NCBI RefSeq assembly: GCF_000377985.1
Contig: NZ_KB899042.1
Location: 310,001-374,000 of the forward strand
Reading direction: 5' to 3'
Length of the DNA: 64,000 nt
DNA from: Sporolactobacillus vineae DSM 21990 = SL153
GTDB lineage: Bacteria; Bacillota; Bacilli; Bacillales; Sporolactobacillaceae
The position numbers and the translations under genes were made by a program. Of the stretch, positions 37,900-46,376 are shown piece by piece. Numbering within the stretch: position 1 is the stretch's first letter; the number at the start of each line of letters is the position of its first letter. The notes under the pieces are model-generated. The model was not told the origin of the DNA, made no database searches, and was given only the letters and a program-made list of their open reading frames with translations.

Positions 37900-38682
37900 T
37901 CAGGCTTCAACGGTCTCGTCGTCTTTGATGCCAAGTTCTTTTCTCAAGCCGTCATAGCCTTCCTTTTCGAGACGTACGGCCAGTTCCGGTCCGCCTGTGG
38001 TGACAATGCGGCCGTTCATCATGATATGCACTTTGTCCGGTTTGATATAATTCAGGAGCCGCTGGTAATGGGTGATAATCAGACAGCCGAAGTTTTCCGA
38101 ACGCATCGCGTTCACACCGTTTGCCACCCATTTCAGGGCATCAATGTCCAGCCCGGAATCGATTTCGTCCAGTATGGCGAATTTCGGTTGCAGCATCAGC
38201 AACTGCAGGATTTCATTGCGCTTCTTTTCACCGCCTGAGAATCCTTCGTTGACATAACGTTCTGCAAAGTGATGGTCCATCTCCAGAAGGTCCATCTTTT
38301 TATCCATTAATTTGATGAACTTCATCAACGGAATTTCGTTGCCTTCACCGCGTTTCCCATTGATCGCGGTTCTGAGGAAATCGGCATTGGTGACGCCGCT
38401 GACTTCACTCGGGTACTGCATCGCCAGAAACAGTCCGGCACGGGCACGCTCGTCCACGGTCATATCCAGGAGATTTTTGCCGTCCAGTGTCACGCTTCCT
38501 GAAGTCACCTGATACTTCGGGTGGCCCATAATCGCCGACGCAACAGTTGATTTTCCTGTCCCGTTCGGCCCCATCAAGGCATGAATTTCCCCGCCTTTGA
38601 CGTCAAGATCAAAACCCTTCACGATATTCTTGTCTTCGACCGACACATGAAGATCTTTTATTCTCAGTTCCGGTATCGCCAT
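37900..38682 (-). CDS. sufC: Fe-S assembly ATPase SufC
   Basis: 260 aa ABC-type ATPase; ATG 38682 follows GGAGGC. Walker A GPNGTGKST, signature GFSGGEKKRNEILQLLML, Walker B FAILDEIDSGLD. SufC drives conformational change in SufBD during cluster assembly; despite the ABC fold it is cytosolic and not a transporter. First gene of the operon; promoter and tandem repeat at 38775-38809. Confidence 0.97.
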   Translation of the reverse strand: MAIPELRIKDLHVSVEDKNIVKGFDLDVKGGEIHALMGPNGTGKSTVASAIMGHPKYQVTSGSVTLDGKNLLDMTVDERARAGLFLAMQYPSEVSGVTNADFLRTAINGKRGEGNEIPLMKFIKLMDKKMDLLEMDHHFAERYVNEGFSGGEKKRNEILQLLMLQPKFAILDEIDSGLDIDALKWVANGVNAMRSENFGCLIITHYQRLLNYIKPDKVHIMMNGRIVTTGGPELAVRLEKEGYDGLRKELGIKDDETVEA

Positions 38683-38774
38683 CTCATTGCCTCCAGTATT
38701 ATTCGGATCACAGGCTCCAGGAAAAATGCCGAGCTTCGGCAGATTCTCCTGTTCCTGCCTTATATTTGACTGAA

Positions 38775-38809
38775 ATCCATTCTCAATCTATTCTCATTAC
38801 AATATTATA
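38775..38809 (-). promoter_or_regulatory. suf operon -10 with an 11-bp direct repeat at the transcription start
   Basis: TATAAT (38809-38804) on the minus strand with only a weak -35 (TTGCTA at 15 bases). Immediately downstream are two adjacent 11-mers, TGAGAATAGAT (38796-38786) and TGAGAATGGAT (38785-38775), one helical turn apart, placed about +1 to +22. This is an operator-like arrangement; the binding protein is unknown. Confidence 0.62.
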
Positions 38810-38814
38810 TCAGA

Positions 38815-38975
38815 TGTAAATCGATAGCAACTGAAGAAAACTCGTCGCCGGATCGGGATATGGAAAGGTATTCCGCCACAGGAACAATGCCTTTATTATA
38901 ACGCTGATTCAGAGATAATTAAAAAGCATTCTGCTGACCGTGTGCACAACATCTTCGGTTAGTATCTCACCGGAA
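38815..38975. other. Gene-free stretch between suf and met regions
   Basis: Apart from the suf promoter on one side and the metQ terminator on the other, the 376 bases between sufC and metQ contain no coding frame, RNA fold or repeat that I can support. Confidence 0.6.
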
Positions 38976-38980
38976 TAGCC

Positions 38981-39019
38981 AAAAATCCGCAACCCATAAC
39001 GAGCGGGAAACGGATTTTT
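38981..39019 (-). terminator. Terminator of the metNPQ operon
   Basis: AAAAATCCG (38981-38989) pairs with CGGATTTTT (39011-39019), with an inner CCC/GGG; A/T tracts in the arms. Confidence 0.8.
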
Positions 39020-39058
39020 AATGAGAATGCCTTGCAATGCTGTGACTGACTCAGTTGC

Positions 39059-39877
39059 TCAGTCTTTGACAGGGAGAACGGCACCTTTATATTTCTGAGT
39101 AATGAAGTTCTGGATGTCCTTGGACTGTAATACCTGAACAAGGGTCTTGATCGCCTTTTTGTTCTGATCGCCTTTTCTTACAGCAATGATGTTGGCATAT
39201 GGCGATTTGCCGCCTTCAAGAATCCGTGCATCCTTCTGGGGATCAAGTTTTGCCTGAAGCGCAAAGTTTGTATTAATAGCAAACAGATCAGCCGCATTGT
39301 TCAAATAGGCTTTCGGCAGGATCGCCGGATCGATCGGCTGCAGGAATTTCAGATGTTTGGGGTTAATGATATCATTCAGCGTGGCGTTGATTTTGTCGAC
39401 GCCAGGTTTGATTTTGAGCAGTCCTGCGGATTCCAGGAGAATCAGAATACGTCCCTGTTCGGATTTATTATTGCTGATCTGAATCGTTGAACCATCTTTG
39501 ATTTCGCTGACTTTCTTATATTTCTTAGAGTAAATGCCAAACGGTTCGATGTGAATCTTCCCGGCACTGACTAAATTCGTATGATGCTGCTTATTGTAGA
39601 GATCCAGGAACGGGATGTGCTGGAAATAGTTCGCATCCAGCTGTTTTGCTGCCAGAGCTTTGTTCGGCAAAACGTAATCATTGAATACTTTCACCTTAAG
39701 ATTAATGCCCTTTTTCTTGAGAATCGGCGCTGCCTTTTTCAGAATTTCTGCATGCGGTACCGCTGACGCGCCGACAACAAGTGTTGTCTGCCCGTTCGTA
39801 CCGGCACTGCTCTTTCCGCAGGCCGCTAGAACGACCACCAGTGATAAAATCAATGAGAACACAAGTATTTTTTTCAT
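39059..39877 (-). CDS. metQ: Methionine ABC transporter substrate-binding lipoprotein MetQ
   Basis: 272 aa; ATG 39877 is 8 bases after GGGGGA. Lipoprotein signal peptide with lipobox LAAC (Cys20), then a NlpA/MetQ binding domain (VGASAVPHAEILKKAAPILK, DANYFQHIPFLD, LFAINTNFA). Captures methionine outside the membrane and delivers it to MetNP. Third gene of the operon, 55 bases after metP. Confidence 0.96.
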   Translation of the reverse strand: MKKILVFSLILSLVVVLAACGKSSAGTNGQTTLVVGASAVPHAEILKKAAPILKKKGINLKVKVFNDYVLPNKALAAKQLDANYFQHIPFLDLYNKQHHTNLVSAGKIHIEPFGIYSKKYKKVSEIKDGSTIQISNNKSEQGRILILLESAGLLKIKPGVDKINATLNDIINPKHLKFLQPIDPAILPKAYLNNAADLFAINTNFALQAKLDPQKDARILEGGKSPYANIIAVRKGDQNKKAIKTLVQVLQSKDIQNFITQKYKGAVLPVKD

Positions 39878-39932
39878 GTGCAGTTTCCCCCGGTTAAATG
39901 TTTGTTTTTAGGATGCCATCTGTAAATCTTCT

Positions 39933-40598
39933 TTATCTCTTATCAATTCTCCGTGTCACACGGTCTCCAATGAACTGAATGATAAAAACAATGACCAGAA
40001 TAATGATTGTTGCGGCAAAGGTCACATCGTTATTATTTGCTTCAAATCCTTCATTATACGCCACGGTACCCAGGCCTCCTGCACCGACGACACCGGCCAT
40101 TGCCGTGTTGCCGATCAGTGCGATCAGAGTGACCGTCATACCGGAAATCAGAGACGGAAGAGCCTCCGGAAGCAGAACCTTAAAAATAATTTGCAGCCGG
40201 GTAGCCCCCATCGATTCGGAAGCTTCAATGACCCCTTTATCGACTTCCCTTAAGCTGATTTCCACCAGCCGGCCGTAGAAGGGAGCTGCGCCGATGATAA
40301 TCGACGGCAATGCCGCAGAAGCGCCGATCATCGTACCGACAATAATTACGGTCAGCGGGATGAGTAAAATGATCAGGATAATAAAAGGAATGGACCGAAA
40401 AACATTAACGATTGAAGATGTAATCCGATAAACCGTTATATTTTCATAGAGCCCGTCTTTTGCGGTCAGATAGAGCAAAAGGCCAAGAAAAAGTCCGATA
40501 ATAAAAGTGAAGACGCCGGAGATCAGTGTCATATACAGTGTCTGGCCTGTCGCCAGAAGCATGCCCGACCAGTCCACATTTGGAAACAGTTGGGTCAT
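39933..40598 (-). CDS. metP: Methionine ABC transporter permease MetP (MetI)
   Basis: 221 aa; ATG 40598 overlaps the metN stop by 4 bases (ATGA), so translation is coupled. Five membrane helices of the MetI type with the EAA-loop EASESMGATRLQIIFKVLLP, which contacts MetN. Forms the translocation channel for methionine uptake. Confidence 0.96.
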   Translation of the reverse strand: MTQLFPNVDWSGMLLATGQTLYMTLISGVFTFIIGLFLGLLLYLTAKDGLYENITVYRITSSIVNVFRSIPFIILIILLIPLTVIIVGTMIGASAALPSIIIGAAPFYGRLVEISLREVDKGVIEASESMGATRLQIIFKVLLPEALPSLISGMTVTLIALIGNTAMAGVVGAGGLGTVAYNEGFEANNNDVTFAATIIILVIVFIIQFIGDRVTRRIDKR

Positions 40599-41620
40599 GA
40601 GGACAGCACCTCGGTCCTGACGTTCTTCAGGTTCGCGGCATGAAGAACGGATTGGATCTGCGCCTCCGGACCGGCAACACGTAATACAATTTCTCCTTTA
40701 GTTCCCTTAACCGCACCGGGGATCAGTTTGCTTTCAATAATGTCAGTCTCGATCCCTTCATGACCGTAGAACGCAGAGAGAACCGGCTCCTGCCGTGTCC
40801 GCCCGTCGAAAGTGATCCGGATGATCTGTCCGTCCGGATAAATCGTGCGAAATCTGTCGAGACTGCCGGATGCATCATCCGACTCCGGTTTTATCCCGAT
40901 GAACTCTTTTGTGATCTGTTGTTCCGGATGTGCGAACACATCCTTTTCAAGCCCTTCTTCGACAATCGTCCCGTGATCCAGTACAGCTACACGGTCACAG
41001 ATTTTCCGGATCACCTGCATTTCATGAGTGATGATGACAATCGTGATACCGATTGAGCGGTTGATTTTCTGAAGCAGCTGAAGGATTGAATCAGTTGTTT
41101 TCGGGTCAAGCGCCGATGTCGCTTCATCACAAAGAAGCACCTTAGGATTGCTGGCCAGTGCCCGGGCAATCCCGACCCGTTGTTTCTGTCCGCCGCTTAA
41201 CTGAGACGGATAGGAAGATTCGCGGCCCTCAAGGCCGACAACGCGAACAAGTTCTTCGACCCGCGATTTGCGCTCTTTCTTCGGAATGCCCGCCAGTTCC
41301 AGAGGAAATGAGATATTTTCCTCCACCGTTCTTGACCAGAGCAGATTGAAATGCTGAAAAATCATGCCGATCTGCTTCCGTGCTTCACGCAATTCCTTTT
41401 CAGACAGCTCAGTCATGGTCTGTCCGTCAACTTTAACGAGTCCGGATGTCGGCCGCTCCAGAAGATTAATTAGCCGGATGAGTGTGCTCTTTCCAGCACC
41501 GCTGTAGCCGATCACGCCGAAAATCTCACCGCTGTTGATGTTGATGCTGACATCTGTCAGGGCTTCAACAGGCCCTGTGTCCGTCTGATAAGTTTTTTTC
41601 ACATGCTCTAATTCAATCAA
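40595..41620 (-). CDS. metN: Methionine ABC transporter ATP-binding protein MetN
   Basis: 341 aa from TTG 41620, 8 bases after GAGAGG; this length equals that of B. subtilis MetN and removes a foreign-looking N-terminal extension. Walker A GYSGAGKST, signature LSGGQKQRVGIARALA, Walker B LLCDEATSALD. The C-terminal 90 residues are the NIL regulatory domain that binds methionine and inhibits transport. Under control of the S-box riboswitch at 41782-41936. Confidence 0.96.
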   Translation of the reverse strand: MIELEHVKKTYQTDTGPVEALTDVSININSGEIFGVIGYSGAGKSTLIRLINLLERPTSGLVKVDGQTMTELSEKELREARKQIGMIFQHFNLLWSRTVEENISFPLELAGIPKKERKSRVEELVRVVGLEGRESSYPSQLSGGQKQRVGIARALASNPKVLLCDEATSALDPKTTDSILQLLQKINRSIGITIVIITHEMQVIRKICDRVAVLDHGTIVEEGLEKDVFAHPEQQITKEFIGIKPESDDASGSLDRFRTIYPDGQIIRITFDGRTRQEPVLSAFYGHEGIETDIIESKLIPGAVKGTKGEIVLRVAGPEAQIQSVLHAANLKNVRTEVLSS

Positions 41621-41781
41621 AAAAATGGCCTCTCTTTCGGGAAACACTGCCGCTAAAATTATGTATTGCCCTGTTTTTAGTCGGATTTAGTGCTCTTTAT
41701 TTCCCGCTCGATTCTGGTTGGTTCACATTTTTAGGTGCGTCTGCCTGAATACCCCTCCCCTTTTCGCGCGCTCTTTCCAAA

Positions 41782-41936
41782 ATAAAAACCCCTCAGTATG
41801 AGAGAGGGGTGGATCCTCTCTCATCTGTCGAATGCAGTACATTCGCAGGAATTAGCACCTTCCCGGTTTTCTAGGAGAAAACCGAGGGTTGCCGGGCATC
41901 ATCGGGCCAGTCCCTCCGCCGCTCTGGATAAGAGTT
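41782..41936 (-). ncRNA. SAM-I (S-box) riboswitch with terminator, leader of metNPQ
   Basis: On the minus strand the S-box signatures run in order: CTTATCCAGAGCGGCGGAGG, GACTGGCCCGATGATGCCCG, GGCAACC, AAGGTGCTAATTCC and CAGATGAGAG. P1 is closed by CTCTTAT (near 41934) and ATGAGAG (41824-41818). The same 3' strand can instead pair with CCTCTCTCAT (41808-41799), forming the antiterminator. If SAM is bound, CCCCTC (41794-41789) pairs with GAGGGG (41809-41804) and is followed by TTTTTATTTT. SAM therefore switches off metNPQ. The rest of the 411-base gap between metN and rsgI holds only the operon leader. Confidence 0.96.
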
Positions 41937-42031
41937 TTTCTGTTCAGTTCGCGTATGTTTAATTTACCATCTGCCCGTTTCTGTGTCAATCCCGTTTTTT
42001 AGTCCGGCCGGTAAAGGTACGTGCACAGGTA

Positions 42032-42961
42032 TTAACCGCAAACGATGGAAGCCGCAATCCTCCTGCCCGGAAAAAGATAGCTGCTGGGCGTACCCCGGTC
42101 ATTCTGCTGTATTTTGCCGAATGGATTCTGGAACAGGGTATGAACCGTCCGGATCGGGTAGGATAGCCCTTCGAGCCGTGGGCGGCGCGACGTCTCACCG
42201 GTATCTTTAATCTTCTCGACCAGTTTCTGCAGCGGTGTGCTGAAGGACGAAATCCCGATACCTGAAACGGAGAGAATCTTCATATTTTTTACAGAGACGA
42301 TCGTTTGCTGCAGGCTTTCCCGGGGATGCAGCTGATTTTTCACTGCAGTAAATGTCTGTGTGTCTGCGGCGCCCGTGCGCCCCGATAAAGGTTCCGTCAC
42401 CGTATGAAAACGGGCACCGGGAATGTATTTCAGTGTCTGGCTGACGAAAGTCTGCACCAGCCGGTCATGCAATACTTTCCGTTCCCTGCCGGTAACTTGT
42501 TTCGTGACGGCAGCCGAAAAAAGCAGTGAATGGCGCTCCTGGAATTCACCGTTACTATTGATTCTGCTGATCAGCGCCTCCGTAAATTGCCCGAAAGACA
42601 GGCTGTGCGCATAACGAGTATCCGAACCAACGGCAATTTGCCTTCCATCCGGTTCCCGGAAGGAAACAACATTAAAATTCCGATCGACCGCTGCCTCAAC
42701 ATGCGAGGCAAAAGAAAAGTTCACATAAGCGACCGGTTCTTCGGATTCAATGGCACTCTGCGTTAACGGAGCAAAGCACAACAAGGAAAAACTGAAGGCG
42801 ATAACCGGAGCCATCAGCCGGCGCACAATATGCGCAAAGTGAGAAAGATGTTCGGTTCGGACTGTTTGTCCAATGGACAGCTGTGCCGATCTTCTGAGCC
42901 GGACGGACCGAAAATCACCGTCATTCGTCAGAATAACCGCACGCCGTCCTTTTCTGGACAC
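42032..42961 (-). CDS. rsgI: Anti-sigma factor RsgI (membrane anchored)
   Basis: At least 309 aa counted from GTG 42961. N-terminal RsgI_N domain (RRAVILTNDGDFRSV) that binds SigI in the cytoplasm, one membrane segment (APVIAFSFSLLCFAPL), then an extracytoplasmic part starting VAYVNFSFASHVEAAVDRNF, matching the conserved periplasmic motif of RsgI where self-cleavage occurs. The true start is probably seven codons upstream at a CTG (42982), because the upstream residues NSRGVLV match the R-G-x-x-x start of RsgI proteins and GGGGA lies 6 bases before. No carbohydrate-binding C-terminal module is seen. Downstream of sigI, 44 bases apart. Confidence 0.85.
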   Translation of the reverse strand: MSRKGRRAVILTNDGDFRSVRLRRSAQLSIGQTVRTEHLSHFAHIVRRLMAPVIAFSFSLLCFAPLTQSAIESEEPVAYVNFSFASHVEAAVDRNFNVVSFREPDGRQIAVGSDTRYAHSLSFGQFTEALISRINSNGEFQERHSLLFSAAVTKQVTGRERKVLHDRLVQTFVSQTLKYIPGARFHTVTEPLSGRTGAADTQTFTAVKNQLHPRESLQQTIVSVKNMKILSVSGIGISSFSTPLQKLVEKIKDTGETSRRPRLEGLSYPIRTVHTLFQNPFGKIQQNDRGTPSSYLFPGRRIAASIVCG

Positions 42962-43005
42962 AAGGACGCCCCGACTATTCAGCTCTCTTCCCCACCTTTC
43001 ATCCG

Positions 43006-43764
43006 TCAGTGAACCGGTACGGACTCCGGTTCAATATATGACGTCAGTGCGCTGAATCCGCCGATATAGATCAACGCCAGTGCTATTATATACTTTCGAT
43101 TCCTTTCGATCGTTTTGCGGCTGCATGACACAAATTGCAGCAAATCTTTTATCGGTAATTGCTTTTTCTTTTTCAGAAAACGGATCAGTTCCGGATGACC
43201 GACGAGGATCTTCGCCGAAATCTTGGCGTTTTCACGGGCATCGGCATGTTTCGGACAATGTCTGCTCAGCACATCAAAAGTGATTCCGTATTCCAGAAGC
43301 AGTTTCCTGTAACTGTCGATCTGGTCCATCCGCTCGCTGATCTTGCAGCTTTCTTCATAATAATCGATGGCCGCCCGCTGCTCCACATAGCTCTCTTCCA
43401 TTTCGTTGTCTTCATCCGTTTTGGTCTGATCGAGATAAATATGACGGACCTGACGGGATTCCTTGCGGATAAAGTCGATAATTCTGCGACGGATCACCAT
43501 ATCGGCAAAAGTCAGGAATTTGCTTCCCTGCCCCTTGCGGTATTGGGTGATTGCTTCATTAAAAGCGACAAGCCCGACACTGAACTCGTCCATTGTCTGA
43601 TCGATAAAACGATTGCATACTTTAGAAACAACCTTTTTAATAAAAGGCTGATAGGATTCAATAATTTTATTGCGCAGTGATTCATCGCCCTGCTGCGCAC
43701 GGAAAACATTCATTTCCAGCGGATAATTGATATTGCCGCCCATTGCAAGCTGGCTGACGCTCAT
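43006..43764 (-). CDS. sigI: RNA polymerase sigma factor SigI
   Basis: 252 aa from ATG 43764 (GAGAGGTGG 7 bases upstream; an in-frame GTG at 43767 is too close). SigI is a sigma-70-related factor responding to heat and envelope stress. The region-2 segment SKFLTFADMVIRRRIIDFIR, and the N-terminal ESYQPFIKKVVSKVCNRFID, are typical of SigI. Its C-terminal region binds the -35 element. Operon with rsgI, as in all SigI systems. In B. subtilis sigI lies elsewhere (near ykrI); here it is between met and gcvH genes. Confidence 0.92.
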   Translation of the reverse strand: MSVSQLAMGGNINYPLEMNVFRAQQGDESLRNKIIESYQPFIKKVVSKVCNRFIDQTMDEFSVGLVAFNEAITQYRKGQGSKFLTFADMVIRRRIIDFIRKESRQVRHIYLDQTKTDEDNEMEESYVEQRAAIDYYEESCKISERMDQIDSYRKLLLEYGITFDVLSRHCPKHADARENAKISAKILVGHPELIRFLKKKKQLPIKDLLQFVSCSRKTIERNRKYIIALALIYIGGFSALTSYIEPESVPVH

Positions 43765-44048
43765 CACGGTTCCACCTCTCGCTTTTTTCTGGTAACTTTA
43801 GCCTGTAATAAACATAGCATGGTCTGCCTGACTGTACCTTTAATGTCAAAAATTTTTGTTAAAGTCGGCAGGAATTCCCTTAATCGAAAAATAAAAAATA
43901 GTCCCTGTTCTCTTTTATACCATGGCTGCCGTTTCAGAGGAAGCGACATTCTGGTAACAAAAAGATGACAGGAACTGTTATTTTTCGCGCTAATTTTACC
44001 ATCCACAAAATTCCAGAGAGAGAATCCGCTGAAATGCAGCGTTATTCC

Positions 44049-44435
44049 TTAGTTCTCATCGATCAGTTTCTCATAGGCCGCCGCGTCCAGCAGCTCATCA
44101 AGGCCTTTGCTGTCAATGTCCTTCAGTTCAACCATCCAGGCCTTTTCATAAGGCGACTCGTTCACCAGCTCCGGTGCGTCTTCCAGTTCCTTATTGGTTT
44201 CGACAACAGTGCCGGCCACGGGTGCATAAAGCTCGGAGACCGTCTTTACCGATTCCACACTGCCGAAAGAATCCCCGGCGTTAATCTGAGTGTCCGTTTC
44301 CGGCAGTTCAACAAAAACAATATCGCCCAGTTCCTTCTGTGCAAACTCAGTAATGCCCACCTTGTATGTTCCGTCTGATCCTTTTTTCACCCATTCATGA
44401 TCTTTTGAATAAAGCAAATCTTTAGGTACACCCAT
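44049..44435 (-). CDS. gcvH: Glycine cleavage system H protein
   Basis: 128 aa; ATG 44435 is 9 bases after GGAGGC. Lipoyl carrier with lipoylated Lys64 in [12 protein letters not shown]. Shuttles the aminomethyl group in glycine cleavage and, in Bacilli, is also the entry point for lipoate synthesis: LipM octanoylates it, LipA makes lipoyl, LipL passes it to E2 subunits. gcvP and gcvT are not in this window. A TATAAT (44504-44499) is the likely -10, and a small GGAGC/GCTCC hairpin lies in its leader (44463-44477). Confidence 0.96.
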   Translation of the reverse strand: MGVPKDLLYSKDHEWVKKGSDGTYKVGITEFAQKELGDIVFVELPETDTQINAGDSFGSVESVKTVSELYAPVAGTVVETNKELEDAPELVNESPYEKAWMVELKDIDSKGLDELLDAAAYEKLIDEN

Positions 44436-44643
44436 TCGCCGTATGCCTCCGCTTCAGATTTTGGAGCCGCATGCTCCTTTATGATCTTTTCATTATCCAT
44501 TATATCCTAAAAAGAAACAAAAGCAGATACCTGCGGGCCAACGAACCGACTTTTTTCCAGTCCTTATATGAAATGATTTCCCATGCTGCGGACATAATAC
44601 CAATGAGCGCCGTCACCAAAAACTACAGGAGTGTGAAGCACAC

Positions 44644-44922
44644 ATGGTTATGCAGCCACAGGACGGGCAGACTCCGATGACTTTTGTCCAGCCACCGGAC
44701 ATTCTCTCCACAAAGGACTTTCTTTACATTGAAGACATGCTGTCATGGAACCTTGAGGTAATCAAGAAATCGCACGCGTATGCCGCACTGTGCCAGGACC
44801 GTGATGTCGTTCAGGCGATGAACCGGACCTGCCAGCTTCATATCCGTCACTATCAGGATATTCTGAATCATCTCGGCAAACATATCCAGACAGCGACGAT
44901 GGCGGGAGGGATGATGCCATGA
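44644..44922 (+). CDS. Spore coat protein, CotF-like, first of a pair
   Basis: 92 aa; ATG 44644 after AGGAGTG. Helical protein with STKDFLYIEDMLSWNLEVIK and MNRTCQLHIRHYQDILNHLG, resembling small coat proteins (YraG/YraD type) that accompany CotF-like genes. No transport signal. Its stop overlaps the start of the next CotF gene by 4 bases, so the two are made together. Late mother-cell expression is expected, but I could not assign a sigma-K promoter. Confidence 0.8.
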   Translation: MVMQPQDGQTPMTFVQPPDILSTKDFLYIEDMLSWNLEVIKKSHAYAALCQDRDVVQAMNRTCQLHIRHYQDILNHLGKHIQTATMAGGMMP

Positions 44923-45254
44923 TGAAGCAGCCGATGCAGGCAACAATGATCCAGAATACGGAGACGCAGGTCCCGAAAACGCCGCAGATGAACGACCGGG
45001 ACTATCTGAACGACATCCTGCTGACTGAAAAGTATCTGGGCACCTCTTATGTACACGCGCTGCAGGAAGCCAGCCACCAGACATTATACCAGGACATTAA
45101 GAAAGTGTCCGATGCGACTTGCGACCATCAGCGCGATCTGTTCAACCTGATGTTTAACAAGGGCTGGTACAAGGTTGAATCCCAGGATCCGCAGAAGATT
45201 CAGCAGACGCACCAGCAGTTCAGTCAGTACGCGCAGCAGCAGTTCCCGCAATAA
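44919..45254 (+). CDS. CotF-domain spore coat protein
   Basis: 111 aa; ATG 44919 is 8 bases after GGAGGG. Contains the CotF domain (DRDYLNDILLTEKYLGTSY and a following HALQEASHQTLYQDIKKVSD), a ferritin-like helical bundle found in spore coat proteins. Glutamine-rich tail (KIQQTHQQFSQYAQQQFPQ). Coupled to the upstream gene by ATGA overlap. Confirms that the organism forms endospores. Confidence 0.9.
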   Translation: MMKQPMQATMIQNTETQVPKTPQMNDRDYLNDILLTEKYLGTSYVHALQEASHQTLYQDIKKVSDATCDHQRDLFNLMFNKGWYKVESQDPQKIQQTHQQFSQYAQQQFPQ

Positions 45255-45266
45255 AGAGCTTTACCA

Positions 45267-45311
45267 GAAGCCTCGGCAGGCCGGACAATTGATCCGGTCT
45301 GCCGGGGCTTC
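45267..45311 (+). terminator. Terminator of the coat protein operon
   Basis: 19-base arms GAAGCCTCGGCAGGCCGGA (45267-45285) and 45293-45311, with wobble pairs; only a short T-rich end (TTGTGTTT). Confidence 0.8.
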
Positions 45312-45470
45312 TTGTGTTTGCTCAGCGCTTCAGAAGTCGATCTGACGGTCAGGCTTTCCAGGATACCGGTTAGCTTTTCCAGAAATATGGTAACATCATG
45401 CAATTCCTTTTGCACCCCTCCGAAAGTCTCATAATCTCGAAACCTATGAACCAAGGAGGGAGTTGCAGAA

Positions 45471-46232
45471 ATGATTAAGAAGTTACTTGCTTTAACACTT
45501 GCCGGGGCACTGGCCCTGCCGTTTGTCTCCGGAGGAAACGCACAGGCTGCATCAAAACCTGTTTCCGTCAACTACACCAAACTCTTTGACGGGCAGAAAC
45601 TGAAGGGCAGCCAGGTATCCGATTTGGAGGGCATTCTTCGGCAGCTTGGCCTGAAACTGGATCTGTCACAAGTCAATAACGGTGTTTACCAGAAGGTCAA
45701 GGTTCCGGCCAACTGTGCACCGGCAGCCAAGAAGCCGGCACCTGAGACGGCACAGCCGGCTAAACCGAAACAGCCGGCCAAGCCAGCTCCGGCTGCGAAT
45801 AACAACTCAGAAGCAAAGGCAAATCCGAAGACTGGAAGTCAGTTAAACGCTTTTGAGAAAAAAGTCGTCGACCTGACGAATCAGGAACGGACGAAAGCCG
45901 GACTGAGCCCGCTGAAATCAGATAACGCGACCCTGTCGAAAATGGCGCGCGATAAGTCCGCCGATATGAGGGACAAGAATTATTTTGATCATCAGTCCCC
46001 GACTTACGGCTCGCCGTTTGATATGATGAAAAAATACGGCATCACCTACCGCGCAGCGGGAGAAAATATCGCTGCCGGTCAGAAAACGCCTGAAGAAGTC
46101 GTCAATGGCTGGATGAACAGCCCGGGACACCGTGCCAATATTTTAAATGCGAATTATACAACCATTGGTGTCGGTTATGTGACAGGCGGCTCATACGGAA
46201 GCTACTGGACACAGGAATTTATCGGTAATTAA
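45471..46232 (+). CDS. Secreted CAP-domain protein (YkwD-like)
   Basis: 253 aa; ATG 45471 after AAGGAGGG. Signal peptide (residues 1-27, cleavage AQA/AS). Residues about 30-80 resemble the SafA-type or surface-adhesion N-domain, followed by a Pro/Ala/Lys-rich linker (PAKPKQPAKPAPAANN). The C-terminal CAP (SCP/PR-1) domain spans about 125-253: LTNQERTKAGLSPL, MRDKNYFDHQSP, AAGENIAAG, GWMNSPGHRANILN. Function of bacterial CAP proteins is not settled; some are wall or spore-associated. Confidence 0.88.
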   Translation: MIKKLLALTLAGALALPFVSGGNAQAASKPVSVNYTKLFDGQKLKGSQVSDLEGILRQLGLKLDLSQVNNGVYQKVKVPANCAPAAKKPAPETAQPAKPKQPAKPAPAANNNSEAKANPKTGSQLNAFEKKVVDLTNQERTKAGLSPLKSDNATLSKMARDKSADMRDKNYFDHQSPTYGSPFDMMKKYGITYRAAGENIAAGQKTPEEVVNGWMNSPGHRANILNANYTTIGVGYVTGGSYGSYWTQEFIGN

Positions 46233-46253
46233 TGATCCTTCATTCATATCGGC

Positions 46254-46288
46254 GCAGTGCCTCGCAGACAATTGCTGCGAGGCACTGC
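46254..46288 (+). terminator. Terminator of the CAP gene
   Basis: GCAGTGCCTCGCAG (46254-46267) and its complement (46275-46288), 7-base loop, then TTTTTG. Confidence 0.92.
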
Positions 46289-46376
46289 TTTTTGTCGTCA
46301 AATTATCCGTTGCGTCACCTGTGCCGCACCTGTCGCATATGCTGATTACAGATTTATATTCCGGAAGGTGTTGCCT

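Noticed and set aside
38790-38820. PerR or Fur box at the suf promoter
   Set aside because: TATAATATTGTAAT has only partial symmetry to the 7-1-7 boxes; too many mismatches.
43750-43775. T-box leader (GGTGGAACCG-like sequence before sigI)
   Set aside because: The similarity is limited to the ribosome site and no stem structure or specifier loop precedes it.
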